This document shows positions 7,781 to 16,898 of a stretch of 40,395 nt of DNA, piece by piece. This stretch comes from Actinoplanes auranticolor (GTDB taxonomy: Bacteria; Actinomycetota; Actinomycetes; Mycobacteriales; Micromonosporaceae), in NCBI RefSeq assembly GCF_018332655.1, contig NZ_BOQL01000079.1, forward strand, positions 1 to 40,395. Direction: 5' to 3'. Below the pieces are notes generated by a model. That model worked only from the letters and a program-made list of their open reading frames with translations. It searched no databases and was not told the DNA's origin. How positions within the stretch are numbered: position 1 is the stretch's first letter; the number at the start of each line of letters is the position of its first letter. The translations under genes and the position numbers were made by a program.

Positions 7781-8767
7781 TCAGGCGCGGCTGAGGGCGT
7801 CGGATGCGGGCGACCACCACTGCCGGTTCTGGCGGTACCAGTCGACGGTCGCCGCGAGCCCGCGCGGGAACGGGATCGCCGGGGCGTAGCCGAGTTCCTC
7901 GCGGATTTTCGTGGTGTCGACCGAGTAGCGGCGATCGTGGCCCATGCGGTCGGCGACCGGTTGCACACTCGACCAGTCCGCGCCCGTCGCGCTCAGCAGT
8001 CGGGTGGTCAGTTCGCGGTTGCTGAGCTCCGTGCCGCCGCCGATGTTGTAGATCTCGCCGGGCGTCCCGCGCTGCGCCACGAGCCGCACACCTGCGCAGT
8101 GGTCGTCGACGTGCAGCCAGTCGCGCCGGTTGCCGCCGTCGCCGTACAACGGGACCTTGCGCCCGCGCAGCAGGTTGGTGACGAACAACGGGATGACCTT
8201 CTCGGGATACTGGTACGGGCCGTAGGTGTTGGAGCCGCGCGTGACGCACACCGGCAGCCCGTACGTGCGGTGAAAGGCCAGCGCCAGCAGATCCGATGCC
8301 GCCTTGGACGCCGCGTACGGCGAGGTCGGCGCCAACGGGTGCGTCTCCGGCCACGACCCGTTCTCGATGCTGCCGTAGACCTCGTCGGTGGACACGTGGA
8401 CGAATCTGGTGACGGCGGCCCCCAGTGCCGCGTGCAGCAGCGTGTGGGTGCCCATGACATTGGTGCGCACGAATTCACCGGAGCCGGTGATGGAACGATC
8501 CACGTGCGACTCCGCGGCGAAGTGGACCACCACGTCGATGCCCCGCATCGCCTGCTGCACCGCCACCGGGTCGCAGATGTCGCCGACGATCAACCGCAAC
8601 CGCGGATCAGCCCGGACCGAATCGAGGTTGAGGGCATTGCCGGCGTACGTCAGCTTGTCGAGGACCACGACCTGCGACGGTGCTGCAGACCGGGAATCAC
8701 CGGCCAGCAAACGTCGGGTGTAGTGCGAACCGATGAACCCGGCGCCGCCGGTCACGAGAACTCGCAT
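7781..8767 (-). CDS. rfbB: dTDP-glucose 4,6-dehydratase
   Basis: This 328-residue extended SDR converts dTDP-glucose to dTDP-4-keto-6-deoxyglucose, the entry to deoxysugars. The N-terminal GGAGFIGS (residues 7-14) binds NAD. HFAAESHVDRSI, STDEVYG with the catalytic Asp/Glu pair, and YAASKAASD with the Tyr/Lys pair are all intact. NTYGPYQYPEK and GDGGNRRDWLHVDDH are RmlB signatures. The ATG at 8767 directly starts the Rossmann fold; the upstream in-frame extension has no homology. No rmlA, rmlC, rmlD or glycosyltransferase is adjacent, so its sugar product must be used elsewhere. It is divergent from the FAD monooxygenase gene. Confidence 0.95.
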   Translation of the reverse strand: MRVLVTGGAGFIGSHYTRRLLAGDSRSAAPSQVVVLDKLTYAGNALNLDSVRADPRLRLIVGDICDPVAVQQAMRGIDVVVHFAAESHVDRSITGSGEFVRTNVMGTHTLLHAALGAAVTRFVHVSTDEVYGSIENGSWPETHPLAPTSPYAASKAASDLLALAFHRTYGLPVCVTRGSNTYGPYQYPEKVIPLFVTNLLRGRKVPLYGDGGNRRDWLHVDDHCAGVRLVAQRGTPGEIYNIGGGTELSNRELTTRLLSATGADWSSVQPVADRMGHDRRYSVDTTKIREELGYAPAIPFPRGLAATVDWYRQNRQWWSPASDALSRA

Positions 8768-8957
8768 GATGCCTGCTCGCCTCCCCAGCCGGGCTTGATC
8801 CCGGCCGGTGACAAGCGTATGAACGTGGCTCGCCCCGGCCATTTCACTGTGTGCGCTTCTTCGCCTATCCGGTGCCCGGTCACGCTGGACATGCCGGCGG
8901 GCAAGGTGCGCACGCCGCAAGACGACAGCTACACCGTGCCCGCCTAGCGTCAAGACC

Positions 8958-10280
8958 ATGGTCTCTGCAGGCAACGCCGTGGTGCTCGGCGCGAGCATGG
9001 CTGGGCTGATTGCCGCCCGGGTGCTCAGCGACGTGTACGACACCGTCACGATCATCGACCGCGACACGTTGCCCGACGCCGCGGCACCCCGTCGCGGGGT
9101 GCCGCAATCGCGGCAGCTGCACGTGCTGCTGGCGCAGGGCCGGCGCGCACTCGACGTGCTCTTCGAGGGCCTCAGCGACGAGCTCAGCGCTGCGGGCGCG
9201 CCGCAGGTCGACCTGCACGGTCAGGTGCACTGGTGCAACGACGGCTACCCGATGCGTCGCGCCGCGTCGGACCTGCTCGGCGTCGGAGTCAGCCGCCCGC
9301 TGCTGGAAGGCACGGTGCGCGCCCGGGTGCGGAAACTGGCCAACGTGCGTTTCTGCCCGCCCGCCGAGGCGACCGCGCTGCTGAGCACCGAGGACCGCAG
9401 CCGGATCATCGGTGTGCTCGTGACGCCGCGCACGGGCGTGGTGTACCGCATCTACGCCGACCTTGTGGTCGACGCCTGTGGTCGGGCCTCGCGCAGCCCG
9501 GTGTGGCTGGCCGGGCTCGGCTACCCGGCGCCGCCGGAGCAGCTGATCCCGGTCGACCTCACCTATGTCACCCGCACCTACGAACGCGATCCCGACCACC
9601 TCGACGGTCTGCTGGGCGCCCTGACCAATGCCGTGCCGGGCCGCCCCCGCACCGGCATCGTCGCCGCGCAGGAGGACGGCCACTTCGCGGTGGCGCTCAG
9701 CGGGATGCTCGGCGAGCAGCCGCCGCTGGACCACGAGGGCTTCACACGCTTCGCCGAGTCGCTGGGCGTACCGGTGATCAGCCGGCTGGTGCGCGAGGCG
9801 GTCCCGGTGGGTGGGCCCGCACGGATGCGCTATCCGGCCAGCGTGCGCCGGCGCTACGAGCGGCTGCGCCGCTTCCCGCTCGGCTACCTCGTGGTCGGTG
9901 ACGCTGTGTGCAGCTTCAATCCCTTGTACGGCCAGGGCATGACGGTCGCCGCCGCCGAGGGCCTGCTGCTGCGATCCGTGCTGCCCGGCGGCCCGGATCA
10001 GCTGGCACAGCGCTTCTTTCGCGGCGCGGGCAAACTGATCGACGGCCCGTGGTCCATTGCGGTCGGCACCGATCTGCGCTTCCCCCAGGTGCCCGGGCCA
10101 CGCTCACCGCGGGTGCGGCTGATCAATGCGTACGTGCACCGGCTGCATGCGGCCGCCCGCACCGACGCCGCACTGGGTGCCGCCTTCCTGCGCGTGCTCA
10201 ACCTCGTCGATCCACCGGCGCGGCTGCTACGCCCCGCGATCATGCGTCGGGTCCTGCGGGCACGGAGGAACAGCGGTTGA
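8958..10280 (+). CDS. FAD-dependent monooxygenase-like oxidoreductase
   Basis: This 440-residue flavoprotein of the PHBH/squalene-epoxidase-like group begins with a dinucleotide-binding segment (VVLGASMAGLIAARVL), where GxSxxG replaces the usual GxGxxG. LVVDACGRASRSP (DG-like motif) follows, then YLVVGDAVCSFNPLYGQGMT, the GD motif that contacts the FAD ribose. The substrate is unknown; related proteins hydroxylate or epoxidise lipids and aromatic compounds. No signal peptide is visible. The stop codon overlaps the TTG start of the next gene, a TetR regulator, which suggests that the regulator controls this enzyme. Confidence 0.85.
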   Translation: MVSAGNAVVLGASMAGLIAARVLSDVYDTVTIIDRDTLPDAAAPRRGVPQSRQLHVLLAQGRRALDVLFEGLSDELSAAGAPQVDLHGQVHWCNDGYPMRRAASDLLGVGVSRPLLEGTVRARVRKLANVRFCPPAEATALLSTEDRSRIIGVLVTPRTGVVYRIYADLVVDACGRASRSPVWLAGLGYPAPPEQLIPVDLTYVTRTYERDPDHLDGLLGALTNAVPGRPRTGIVAAQEDGHFAVALSGMLGEQPPLDHEGFTRFAESLGVPVISRLVREAVPVGGPARMRYPASVRRRYERLRRFPLGYLVVGDAVCSFNPLYGQGMTVAAAEGLLLRSVLPGGPDQLAQRFFRGAGKLIDGPWSIAVGTDLRFPQVPGPRSPRVRLINAYVHRLHAAARTDAALGAAFLRVLNLVDPPARLLRPAIMRRVLRARRNSG

Positions 10281-10849
10281 GCCGAACCCGTCTCAGCGCG
10301 CAGCAGCGCCATGAGCAGCTGGTGACCGCCGCGGTCGCCGCCTTCGCCCGCGGAGGCTACGCCGGCACCACCACCGACCAGGTGGCCCGCCTGGCCGGCG
10401 TCTCGCAACCGTATGTGATCCGGCTCTTCGGCACGAAGCAGGCGCTGTTCCTCGCCGCTGCCACCCACGCCACCGACCGTGTCGAGCAGCGTTTCCGGGA
10501 CGCCGCCGCTGAACAGGCCGACCTGCAGAGCCTGGGCGCCGCCTACGACGACCTGCTGGCCGAGCGGGAGTTCATCACGGTCCTGCTGCACGGTTTCGCC
10601 GCGGGCGCCCACCCGGCCATCGGGCCGACGGTGCGCGCCTGCTTCGGCCGGATCTACCGCACGGTCCGCGAACTGACCGGCGTCGACCAGGACGAGGCAT
10701 GCGGGTTCCTGGCGGTGGGCATGCTGCTCACCGTCCTGGGAGCCATGCGCATCGTCGGGCCGGACGCGGTGGCGCACGAGCCGTGGATGACCGAACTGGT
10801 CGGCGGGCTGGACCTGAAGAGGGCGTTCCCGGGCCCGGACGGCACATGA
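10277..10849 (+). CDS. TetR-family transcriptional regulator
   Basis: This 190-residue protein has an N-terminal TetR helix-turn-helix: QLVTAAVAAFARGGYAGTTTDQVARLAGVS then PYVIRLFGTKQALFLAA. The helical C-terminal domain would bind a small ligand. The TTG start at 10277 overlaps the stop of the monooxygenase gene (TTGA), and GGAGG lies eight bases upstream, which decides the start. The overlap makes a two-gene operon, with autoregulation and control of the monooxygenase likely by analogy. The ligand is unknown. Confidence 0.88.
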   Translation: MSRTRLSAQQRHEQLVTAAVAAFARGGYAGTTTDQVARLAGVSQPYVIRLFGTKQALFLAAATHATDRVEQRFRDAAAEQADLQSLGAAYDDLLAEREFITVLLHGFAAGAHPAIGPTVRACFGRIYRTVRELTGVDQDEACGFLAVGMLLTVLGAMRIVGPDAVAHEPWMTELVGGLDLKRAFPGPDGT

Positions 10850-10903
10850 ACAAGCGCATGCTGGGAGACGACGGCTGTGATGCCGAGTCCCGAGGATCGG
10901 GGC

Positions 10904-11833
10904 ATGGCTTTCAGGCAGCAAGAATTTACTCTCGTCGAGGCAGACCGGCCTCGCCGTCGTGCCGGGATCGTGCTGGGCGCCGCCGCAGCCGGTGTGCTCC
11001 TGGCGGTGCTGTGGTCGTACGAGTTCGTCGACCATGTGATCGGTGACAACGTCGCAAACACCCTGCTGGGCCACGACGCCAAGGCCACCGCGATCTCCGG
11101 TGTCGTGGCCGGCCTGGTCTTCGCGTTCGTCTCCGGGCTGGCCGGTACGTTCACCGCGTGCAACATCGCCATGGCCGCCTCGGTCGGCCCAATGAGCCAG
11201 GCGGGCGCCAGTGGCAGAACCCGAGACGGCTTGCGAGGGCTGTTGCGTCCGGTCGCTCTGCTGGCGGTGGGAATGGTGGCCGTGTCCTTCCTGTACGGCT
11301 TCGTCGGGGTGTTGCTCGGAGACCGGCTACCCCAGCTGTCGACCGAGGTCACCGCCGGCATGCCTGTTCGGCTCGTGCAGTCGATGGTGGTATTCGGTCT
11401 GATCGGTCTGGCCTTCGTCTGGCTGGGCCTGGCGGCGCTCGGGGTGATTCGGGACCCGTTCGCCGAGCGGCCGGCGGCACGGGTCGTCCTGCTCGGCGCC
11501 CTTGTCGGCGGGTTCCTGATCGGTCGGCCGTATCCGCTGTTCAACAAGCTGTTCCACTGGGCCGTCGAGACCGGCAACCCGCTGTATGGTGCGGGTGCCT
11601 TCGTGCTCCAGTCACTGGGCAACATCGTGCTGGTGGCGGTGCTGTTCGCCCTCATCGTGGTGCTGAGCAGAGGCCGGTTCGTCTATTGGCTGGCGAGCCG
11701 TCCGACGCGTACCGCAGCGGTGACCGGCGCGCTGCTGGTAGGACTGGGCATCTTCACCGTCGTCTACTGGGATGTGCGCCTGCCGGCGATGTTCGGTCAC
11801 GGCTGGTTCCCGACCATGCCGTACAACAACTGA
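10904..11833 (+). CDS. Polytopic membrane protein
   Basis: This protein of about 309 residues has seven or eight predicted membrane helices, for example IVLGAAAAGVLLAVLW, VVAGLVFAFVSGLAG and FGLIGLAFVWLGLAALGVI. A segment GTFTACNIAMAASVGPM loosely recalls the first helix of CcdA/DsbD-type redox membrane proteins, but only one cysteine is present, so that assignment is weak. The C-terminus (GHGWFPTMPYNN) is probably outside the helices. The ATG at 10904 has AGGA seven bases upstream; an in-frame GTG at 10877 with GGGAG is an alternative. It stands alone and is closed by a hairpin at 11855. Confidence 0.72.
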   Translation: MAFRQQEFTLVEADRPRRRAGIVLGAAAAGVLLAVLWSYEFVDHVIGDNVANTLLGHDAKATAISGVVAGLVFAFVSGLAGTFTACNIAMAASVGPMSQAGASGRTRDGLRGLLRPVALLAVGMVAVSFLYGFVGVLLGDRLPQLSTEVTAGMPVRLVQSMVVFGLIGLAFVWLGLAALGVIRDPFAERPAARVVLLGALVGGFLIGRPYPLFNKLFHWAVETGNPLYGAGAFVLQSLGNIVLVAVLFALIVVLSRGRFVYWLASRPTRTAAVTGALLVGLGIFTVVYWDVRLPAMFGHGWFPTMPYNN

Positions 11834-12144
11834 CGCGGAAACGGTCGACAGAGTGGCGCGGAGCGGCAACAAGCTCCGCGCCGCAAAGGCGATCGCGCAG
11901 TGAACGACAATCGGCGTTTCCGTGGGGACCGGATACTTCTTTCCCTGCGGGCAGGATTTGCACCGCAAGAGTCATCACTCCCGGCGTTCATCGAGCCCGA
12001 TGACCTGCCCACCGCCGGTGAGTGCCGGTGCGGCTGGCCGTTCCGGCGGTCGCGGACAGGTCGCGATCGGCTCCCTCGGACAGCGCTGCCCGCCCGGCAT
12101 GCGGCGGGCAGCGATTCGCGCATCCTCCATCGTGCGATCGTGCC
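11834..12144. other. Gap without convincing gene
   Basis: Apart from the terminator just after the membrane protein gene, I see no coding sequence I can support. A 100-codon open frame starting GTG at 11900 opens plausibly (MNDNRRFRGDRILLSL) but turns into Arg/Ser/Pro-rich sequence typical of a shadow frame. It may hold decayed remains of the gene fragment that follows. Confidence 0.4.
11855..11882 (+). terminator. Hairpin terminator after membrane protein gene
   Basis: Perfect ten-base arms GGCGCGGAGC (11855-11864) and GCTCCGCGCC (11873-11882) enclose an eight-base loop. The hairpin begins 22 bases after the membrane protein stop. Confidence 0.75.
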
Positions 12145-12357
12145 TTGGCCTACGAGCAGCGCCAGCAGCAGCGTCGAGCCGAGGGCTATGTGGAGCCATT
12201 GACCATGGTGGAGCGGGTCGGAATGTGGGCGAGCATGGTGCAGCTGGAACAGAACCTGCGACCTGCCGAGGTCACCGCCAGGGAGGAGCTCGCGGCGACC
12301 CTGTCGCGCGAGCTGGCACAACTTCAGCGGGTCGAAGCCAGCATCACTTTCAGCTGG
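12145..12357 (+). pseudogene. Orphan coding fragment cut by IS630 remnant
   Basis: About 70 codons show genuine actinobacterial codon bias and a charged helical sequence (YEQRQQQRRAEGYVEPLTMV, then VTAREELAATLSRELAQLQR). The frame opens at a possible TTG at 12145 and has no clear ribosome binding site. At about 12355 it runs into sequence that, on the other strand, encodes the truncated end of an IS630 transposase. I read it as the remains of a host gene whose 3' part was lost when the insertion sequence arrived. The family is not recognised. Confidence 0.45.
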
Positions 12358-12676
12358 TTTGGTTTCCAGTGTTTCCACGATCACGCGTTCCACCTGGGCG
12401 TCGGAGACTGTTCTGGCTCGGCCGCGGTTCGTCGAACAGCCCATCGACGCGATCGGTGAGGAACCGCGACCGCCACGTCGTGACCGTCGGACGTGATACC
12501 CCGAGCAGCCGGGCGACCTGACTGTTGGAATGACCGTCCGCGCACGCCAGCACGATCCGTGCCCGCAGTGCCAACGCCTGCGCTGTGGTGCGCCGCCGGG
12601 TCAACGACTCCAACGCTTCGCGTTCCTCGACGGTCAACACCACTGGCGGCAACTTCGGCCGAGGTAATCCACCCAT
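12355..12676 (-). pseudogene. IS630-family transposase, N-terminal remnant
   Basis: The first part encodes the typical IS630 helix-turn-helix domain (LTVEEREALESLTRRRTTAQ, then SNSQVARLLGVSRPTVTTWR, DRVDGLFDEPRP). At about 12415-12430 the reading frame shifts and continues as RTVSDAQVERVIVETLETKP, again a characteristic IS630 sequence, and then the homology stops near 12355. The DDE catalytic domain is missing, so this is a dead fragment of roughly 105 codons out of the usual 340 or so. Confidence 0.8.
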
Positions 12677-13028
12677 ACCGAACTAACAGGAACTACCGAC
12701 TCAGGACACTCTCCTATCTCTGACAGCTTCCTCGCGGTCCAAGTCGTCGCGCCGGCGCGCTCTGACAGCGGCAGATCCGGTCGGCGCGAGACAACGCTTC
12801 CGCCCGGTGCGTGATTCTGCCGTGAGGTCGCCGGTCGTTGGCCGGGCGTGGTGAAGTAGGACGCGCTACTGAATATCACCCTCTGTGCGAGGTTTGGGGC
12901 ATCGCGACTTTCGTTTGATCCACGGCCGACGGCGTCAGTTCCGCTGCGCGAGTTCCTCACCTTGGCGACCAGCGCAACGCCTGAACGCGCGATGCGGACG
13001 GCGGTGAGGCGGCGGCCGCCGTCCGCGC
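12677..13028. other. Gap without recognisable gene
   Basis: This 350-base stretch lies between the IS630 fragment and the tandem HxlR gene. Open frames on the minus strand are Arg/Ser-rich shadows. I see no hairpin of terminator quality and no RNA gene. It may be residual IS-flanking DNA. Confidence 0.4.
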
Positions 13029-13667
13029 TCAGGTGATGCGTGGCTCCGCCGGCACCTCCAGCGGCCAGTCGAAGTCGGCGCCGGTCTGCTCGCACATCCA
13101 CCGGCCCCACGCGTGGAGCTGGCGGACGACGGTCGCCGTCTCCAGGCCGATGGGCGTGAGCAGGTAGCCGGTGTTCTTGTGCACGAGGCGCATGGCCGCC
13201 AGTTCACGCAGTTCACGAGCCAGCACCTGGTTGCTGATCTCCGGAAGCAGGTGCTGGATCTCGCTGAAGCGTTTCGGGCCGTCGGCCAGGGCCGTCAGCA
13301 GCCATACCTTCCAGCGGCCACCGAGAGCGACGATCCAGTCCGTGTCGTCGCCGACCTGGTCACCGCACCGCTCGGCCCAGTCGTGCAGCCTGCGCAGGAT
13401 AGGCTCGGTGTCCTGGCCGTGCGGGGTCAGGGCGTACTGCACACGTGGTGGAACGCCGCCCAGGACGGTCCGGCGCACCGCCCCGGCCCTTTCGAGGGCC
13501 CTCAACTGGGTCACCAGCGTCTGCCGCCCGGCGTGCGGCATCCGGCGCCGGAGCTGGCTGAAGCGCGCCGGGCCATCGAGCAGGTGGTACATGCTCCAGA
13601 ACATCCACTTGCCACCGACGCCGGTTGCCCCGTACGGGCACACCAGCGACCTGTTCACCCGCCCCAT
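13029..13667 (-). CDS. Tandem HxlR-type transcriptional regulator
   Basis: This 212-residue protein is built of two HxlR/MarR-like winged-helix units in one chain, each normally a separate protein of about 110 residues. The first unit includes GGKWMFWSMYHLLDGPARFSQLRRRMPHAGRQTL and VQYALTPHG. The second includes ALGGRWKVWLLTALADGPKRFSEIQ, ISNQVLARELREL and GYLLTPIG. HxlR proteins bind DNA as dimers, so the fusion could work as a single-chain dimer. The ATG at 13667 has GGAG six bases upstream. It is divergent from an alpha/beta hydrolase gene with a 66-base gap holding an inverted repeat, and it probably regulates that gene and itself. Confidence 0.88.
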   Translation of the reverse strand: MGRVNRSLVCPYGATGVGGKWMFWSMYHLLDGPARFSQLRRRMPHAGRQTLVTQLRALERAGAVRRTVLGGVPPRVQYALTPHGQDTEPILRRLHDWAERCGDQVGDDTDWIVALGGRWKVWLLTALADGPKRFSEIQHLLPEISNQVLARELRELAAMRLVHKNTGYLLTPIGLETATVVRQLHAWGRWMCEQTGADFDWPLEVPAEPRIT

Positions 13668-13681
13668 ACGCTGCTCCGTCA

Positions 13682-13701
13682 CATAAAATAGCGTTCTTAT
13701 G
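13682..13701. promoter_or_regulatory. Inverted repeat operator candidate
   Basis: CATAA at 13682-13686 and TTATG at 13697-13701 form an inverted repeat around an AT-rich centre in the short gap between the divergent HxlR-type regulator and hydrolase genes. Position and symmetry suit binding by the adjacent regulator. No direct evidence. Confidence 0.4.
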
Positions 13702-13733
13702 CCCGTCGGCGCGGGTCGATAGCTTCCTAGCGT

Positions 13734-14744
13734 ATGACACACCGCAGTCGGCGCCGTTCCATCGCAATCGTCACGGCTTTCGTGGCGGTCCTGCTAGTAA
13801 TAGGTGCCTTCATTGTTCCCACCAGCGGCCCCTCCCCGCATGAACGGCTCCTACCGGGCATTGAGCTGGACCTTCGTACCGCGCACACCGCCCGTGGCCC
13901 GGTGCAGTACGACCTCACCGGCGGCTCCGGGCCGACTTTGCTGACCATGCACGGTGGTCTCGGTGGCGCCGACCAGGGCCGATTGTTCGCCGACTGGCTA
14001 CGAGGGGACGGTTTCCGGGTGCTGAGCCCGTCCCGGCCCGGATATCTCGGCACACCACTGGACTCCGGCCGCACGCTGGAGGACCAGGCGGATCTGCTCG
14101 CCGCCCTGCTCGACGAGCTGGCCGTCAAGCGGGTCGTCCTGTTCGCGGTCTCCTCCGGGGCGCCCGTCGCCTACACGTTCGCCGCCCGGCACCCGGCCAG
14201 GGTGTCAGCGTTGGTGGTCGTCGCCGGGGTGAGCCGTGCGGATCCCGGCGCGGGAAACAGCTCCGCGGTCCGGCGTGTCTTCATCGACACCGTCGGCCAA
14301 CGCATCGCGCAGATGACGGCAGCAGTCTCGCTGTCGTCGGTGCTCTCCGGCACGCTCGACGAGACAAGCACCTTCACCACGGCCCAGAAGGAACAACGTG
14401 TCGAGGAAATCATGCGCGACGACACCGTTCGCGCGTTCTTCGAGGCCATGGTCCGCACCACATTCCCCTACCGCCTGCGGATGCCCGGCACTCGCAACGA
14501 CGCGGAGCAGCGGCGAGACATGAACCTGCCGTTCGACCGGATCACCGCGCCGACGCTCATCGTCCACGGGGCTCTGGACGGCGACGTCCCGTTCACCGAC
14601 GGCGCCGCGGCCGCAACCCGGATCGGCGCAGCTCAGCACCATTGGATGCCCGACGAGGACCATTTGGGATTCTGGCTGGGGCCTGGCCGGGTTCCGGCAC
14701 AAGACGCTGTCCGAACCTTTCTCCGGCAGGCGGTAGCTCGATGA
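13734..14744 (+). CDS. Membrane-anchored or secreted alpha/beta hydrolase
   Basis: This 336-residue protein has an N-terminal hydrophobic segment (residues about 9-29, SIAIVTAFVAVLLVIGAFIV) that acts as signal or anchor. An alpha/beta hydrolase fold follows: TMHGGLGG as the oxyanion region, FRVLSPSRPGYLGT, the nucleophile elbow A-V-Ser140-S-Gly142, Asp282 in HGALDGDVPF and His310 in DEDHLGF. The elbow has Ala in place of the first Gly of GxSxG. The substrate is unknown; esterase or lactonase activity is likely by family. The neighbouring divergent tandem HxlR protein probably regulates it. Confidence 0.88.
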   Translation: MTHRSRRRSIAIVTAFVAVLLVIGAFIVPTSGPSPHERLLPGIELDLRTAHTARGPVQYDLTGGSGPTLLTMHGGLGGADQGRLFADWLRGDGFRVLSPSRPGYLGTPLDSGRTLEDQADLLAALLDELAVKRVVLFAVSSGAPVAYTFAARHPARVSALVVVAGVSRADPGAGNSSAVRRVFIDTVGQRIAQMTAAVSLSSVLSGTLDETSTFTTAQKEQRVEEIMRDDTVRAFFEAMVRTTFPYRLRMPGTRNDAEQRRDMNLPFDRITAPTLIVHGALDGDVPFTDGAAAATRIGAAQHHWMPDEDHLGFWLGPGRVPAQDAVRTFLRQAVAR

Positions 14745-15030
14745 GGCGTACGCTTCGCCCCCCGGCCAGGTCATGCGGCCGAGCGCCTCACCGGCCTGCT
14801 GGCCCTGCTCAGCAATGGCATGTTGGCCGGCGCCTTTCGAGGGTCTGACCCTTACCCTGCCTGGCCTCGTCGCTTTGATCGTGATCTGTCGGCTCTCGCG
14901 CTTGCAGCGGTGCGTATCGCCGCTGCGGGAGTGCGTGTCCGGATAGGGGGCCTTGGCATCTGCACCGTCACAGGTCTGACCGCGACTCGCAGCCGGCTTC
15001 AGATCATCGCGACGGCAGCGAGCCGAGGCG

Positions 15031-16065
15031 ATGATGGATCTCCGAAACGAGCGGACGGGTACCGGCGAGCGGGAGGTCGTGGTCGGTGTTGACACCCACA
15101 AGGACTTCCACGTGGCCGTGGCGCCCGACAGCGGCGGCGCGTTGCTGCAGACCAGATCGTTCGCGGCGACCGCTGCCGGCTACCAGGATCTCATCGAGTG
15201 GGTGGGCGGCTTCGGGCTGCTGCGCCACGCCGGCGTAGAGGGAACCGGCGCCTATGGTGCGGGTCTGACGCGGGCGTTGCACCGTGTCGGCGTCGCAGTG
15301 ATAGAGGTCAACCGGCCCGATCGGGCAGTACGGCGTCGCCGGGGAAAGACCGTTGCGATCGATGCCGAGGCCGCTGCTCGAGCAGTTCTGTCCGGCTCAG
15401 CGTCAGCGGTGGCCAAGTCAGGAGATGGGCCAGTCGAGGCTCTCCGGGTGCTCAAGCTCGTCAAGGACTCTGCAGTCAAGGCTCGTGTCCAGGCGATCAA
15501 TCAACTTCACGCCGTGCTGGTCAACGCGGAGCCGGTGCTCCGCGAGCCGCTGGCAGCGCTGACGGGGGCGTGGCTGCTGCGCGCCTGCATCGGGCTGGAC
15601 CCCGCCGCTTACAACGGGGCCACGGCCGTCGTCGCCTATAGCTTGTTGAGTCTGGCGCGCCGAGTACGTCAACTCGACGAGGAGCTGCGCGACTTGCACC
15701 GTCGTCTGACGGCGACGGTGCAAGCCATCGCTCCGAACCTGCTCGAGCTGCGCGGGGTCGGTGTCGACAGCGCCGCCACCTTCTTGATCGTCGCGGGCGA
15801 CAACCCGCATAGGCTGGCCAGCGAAGGATCCTTCGCCGCGTTGTGCGGCGTCAGCCCGGTTGAGGCCTCCTCCGGTAAGACCCGCAGGCACCGGCTCAGC
15901 CGCGGTGGCAACCGCCTAGCGAACGCCGCCCTGTTCCGAGCCGTGCTCACCAGCCTGCGCTGGGATCCACGCACCCGCGCCTATCTACTTCGGCGCACCA
16001 CCGAGGGACTGTCCAAGCGGGAGGCCATGCGCTGCCTCAAGCGATACCTCGCCCGCACCGTTTAG
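15031..16065 (+). mobile_element. IS110-family transposase
   Basis: This 344-residue transposase of the IS110 type carries an N-terminal RuvC-like DEDD domain with GVDTHKDFHVAV, VEGTGAYGAGL and KTVAIDAEAAARA. The C-terminal Transposase_20 domain has LRGVGVDSAATFLI, FAALCGVSPVEASSG and HRLSRGGNRLANAAL, which includes the conserved Ser used in catalysis. It ends MRCLKRYLARTV followed by TAG; the same frame then continues with KIIAKVV, which looks like the lost end of the protein. IS110 elements lack long terminal repeats, so the element borders were not defined. It is the most intact transposase in the window. Confidence 0.9.
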
Positions 16066-16144
16066 AAGATCATCGCCAAGGTCGTCACGCCGATACCAGC
16101 ACCTCACTCTGTCCCTTGACATCCATAGGGGCATCACGATCCCG

Positions 16145-16898
16145 TTGTCCAGCCGGACCCTGAACCACCTCGCCGACCGCATCCGCAGCCACCGCCAGCA
16201 GCGCAAAACCCGATGGCGGCGGCTGAACCCCGGCCGCCAGGCTTGCTCGCCCTGGCGCATCTGCGGAACGGCGACACTTACACCCGGCTGGCCGCCGGCT
16301 TCGAGGTCAGCCTCGCAACCGCCTGGCGCTACGTCCAGGAGGCGATCGCCCTGCTCAGCGCGGCCGCCGAGGACCCGGACACCGCCATGCGGCGCATCCG
16401 GCAACTGGCCTACGCCATCCTGGACGGCACGCTCATCCCGATCGACCGAGTCGCCGACCAAAAGCCGTACTACTCCGGCAAACACAAGCGCTACGGCGTG
16501 AACGTCCAAGTCATCGCCGACGCAGCCGGACGCCTGGTCTGGGCCTCGGCAGCGCTGCCCGGTTCGACGCATGACCTGACCGCCGCCCGCACCAACGGCA
16601 TCATCGATGCGCTGACCAGTGCAGACGTCATGGCTTTCGCCGACAAAGGCCATCAAGGGGCCCGCGGCAGCGTGCGCACTCCGTTCAAGCGGCGCCGCTT
16701 CCGGCCGAAGCTGTCACGCCGGCAGGAGACGGTCAACCGGGCGCACGCGAAGATCCGCGCCCGCGGCGAACGAGCCATCGCCACGCTCAAGACCTGGAAG
16801 ATCCTCGTCAAGGTGCGTTGCTGCCCGCGCCGTGCGACGGCGATCGTGCAGCCATCCTCGTTCTGCACCACGTCGAAGCCAACCGCTTCGCAGGATGA
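16145..16898 (+). pseudogene. IS5-family (DDE) transposase, double frameshift
   Basis: The transposase can be followed across three pieces. The start LSSRTLNHLADRIRSHRQQR is in one frame. After a one-base loss near 16243 the body reads LALAHLRNGDTYTRLAAGF, then ILDGTLIPIDRVADQKPYYS, GKHKRYGVNVQVIADAAGR and FADKGHQGARGSVRTPFKRR. After a second one-base loss near 16850 the end reads AILVLHHVEANRFAG and stops at 16896-16898. The DDE elements are otherwise recognisable. It begins about 80 bases after the IS110 stop and ends exactly where an Rhs-like coding sequence on the other strand begins. Confidence 0.85.
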
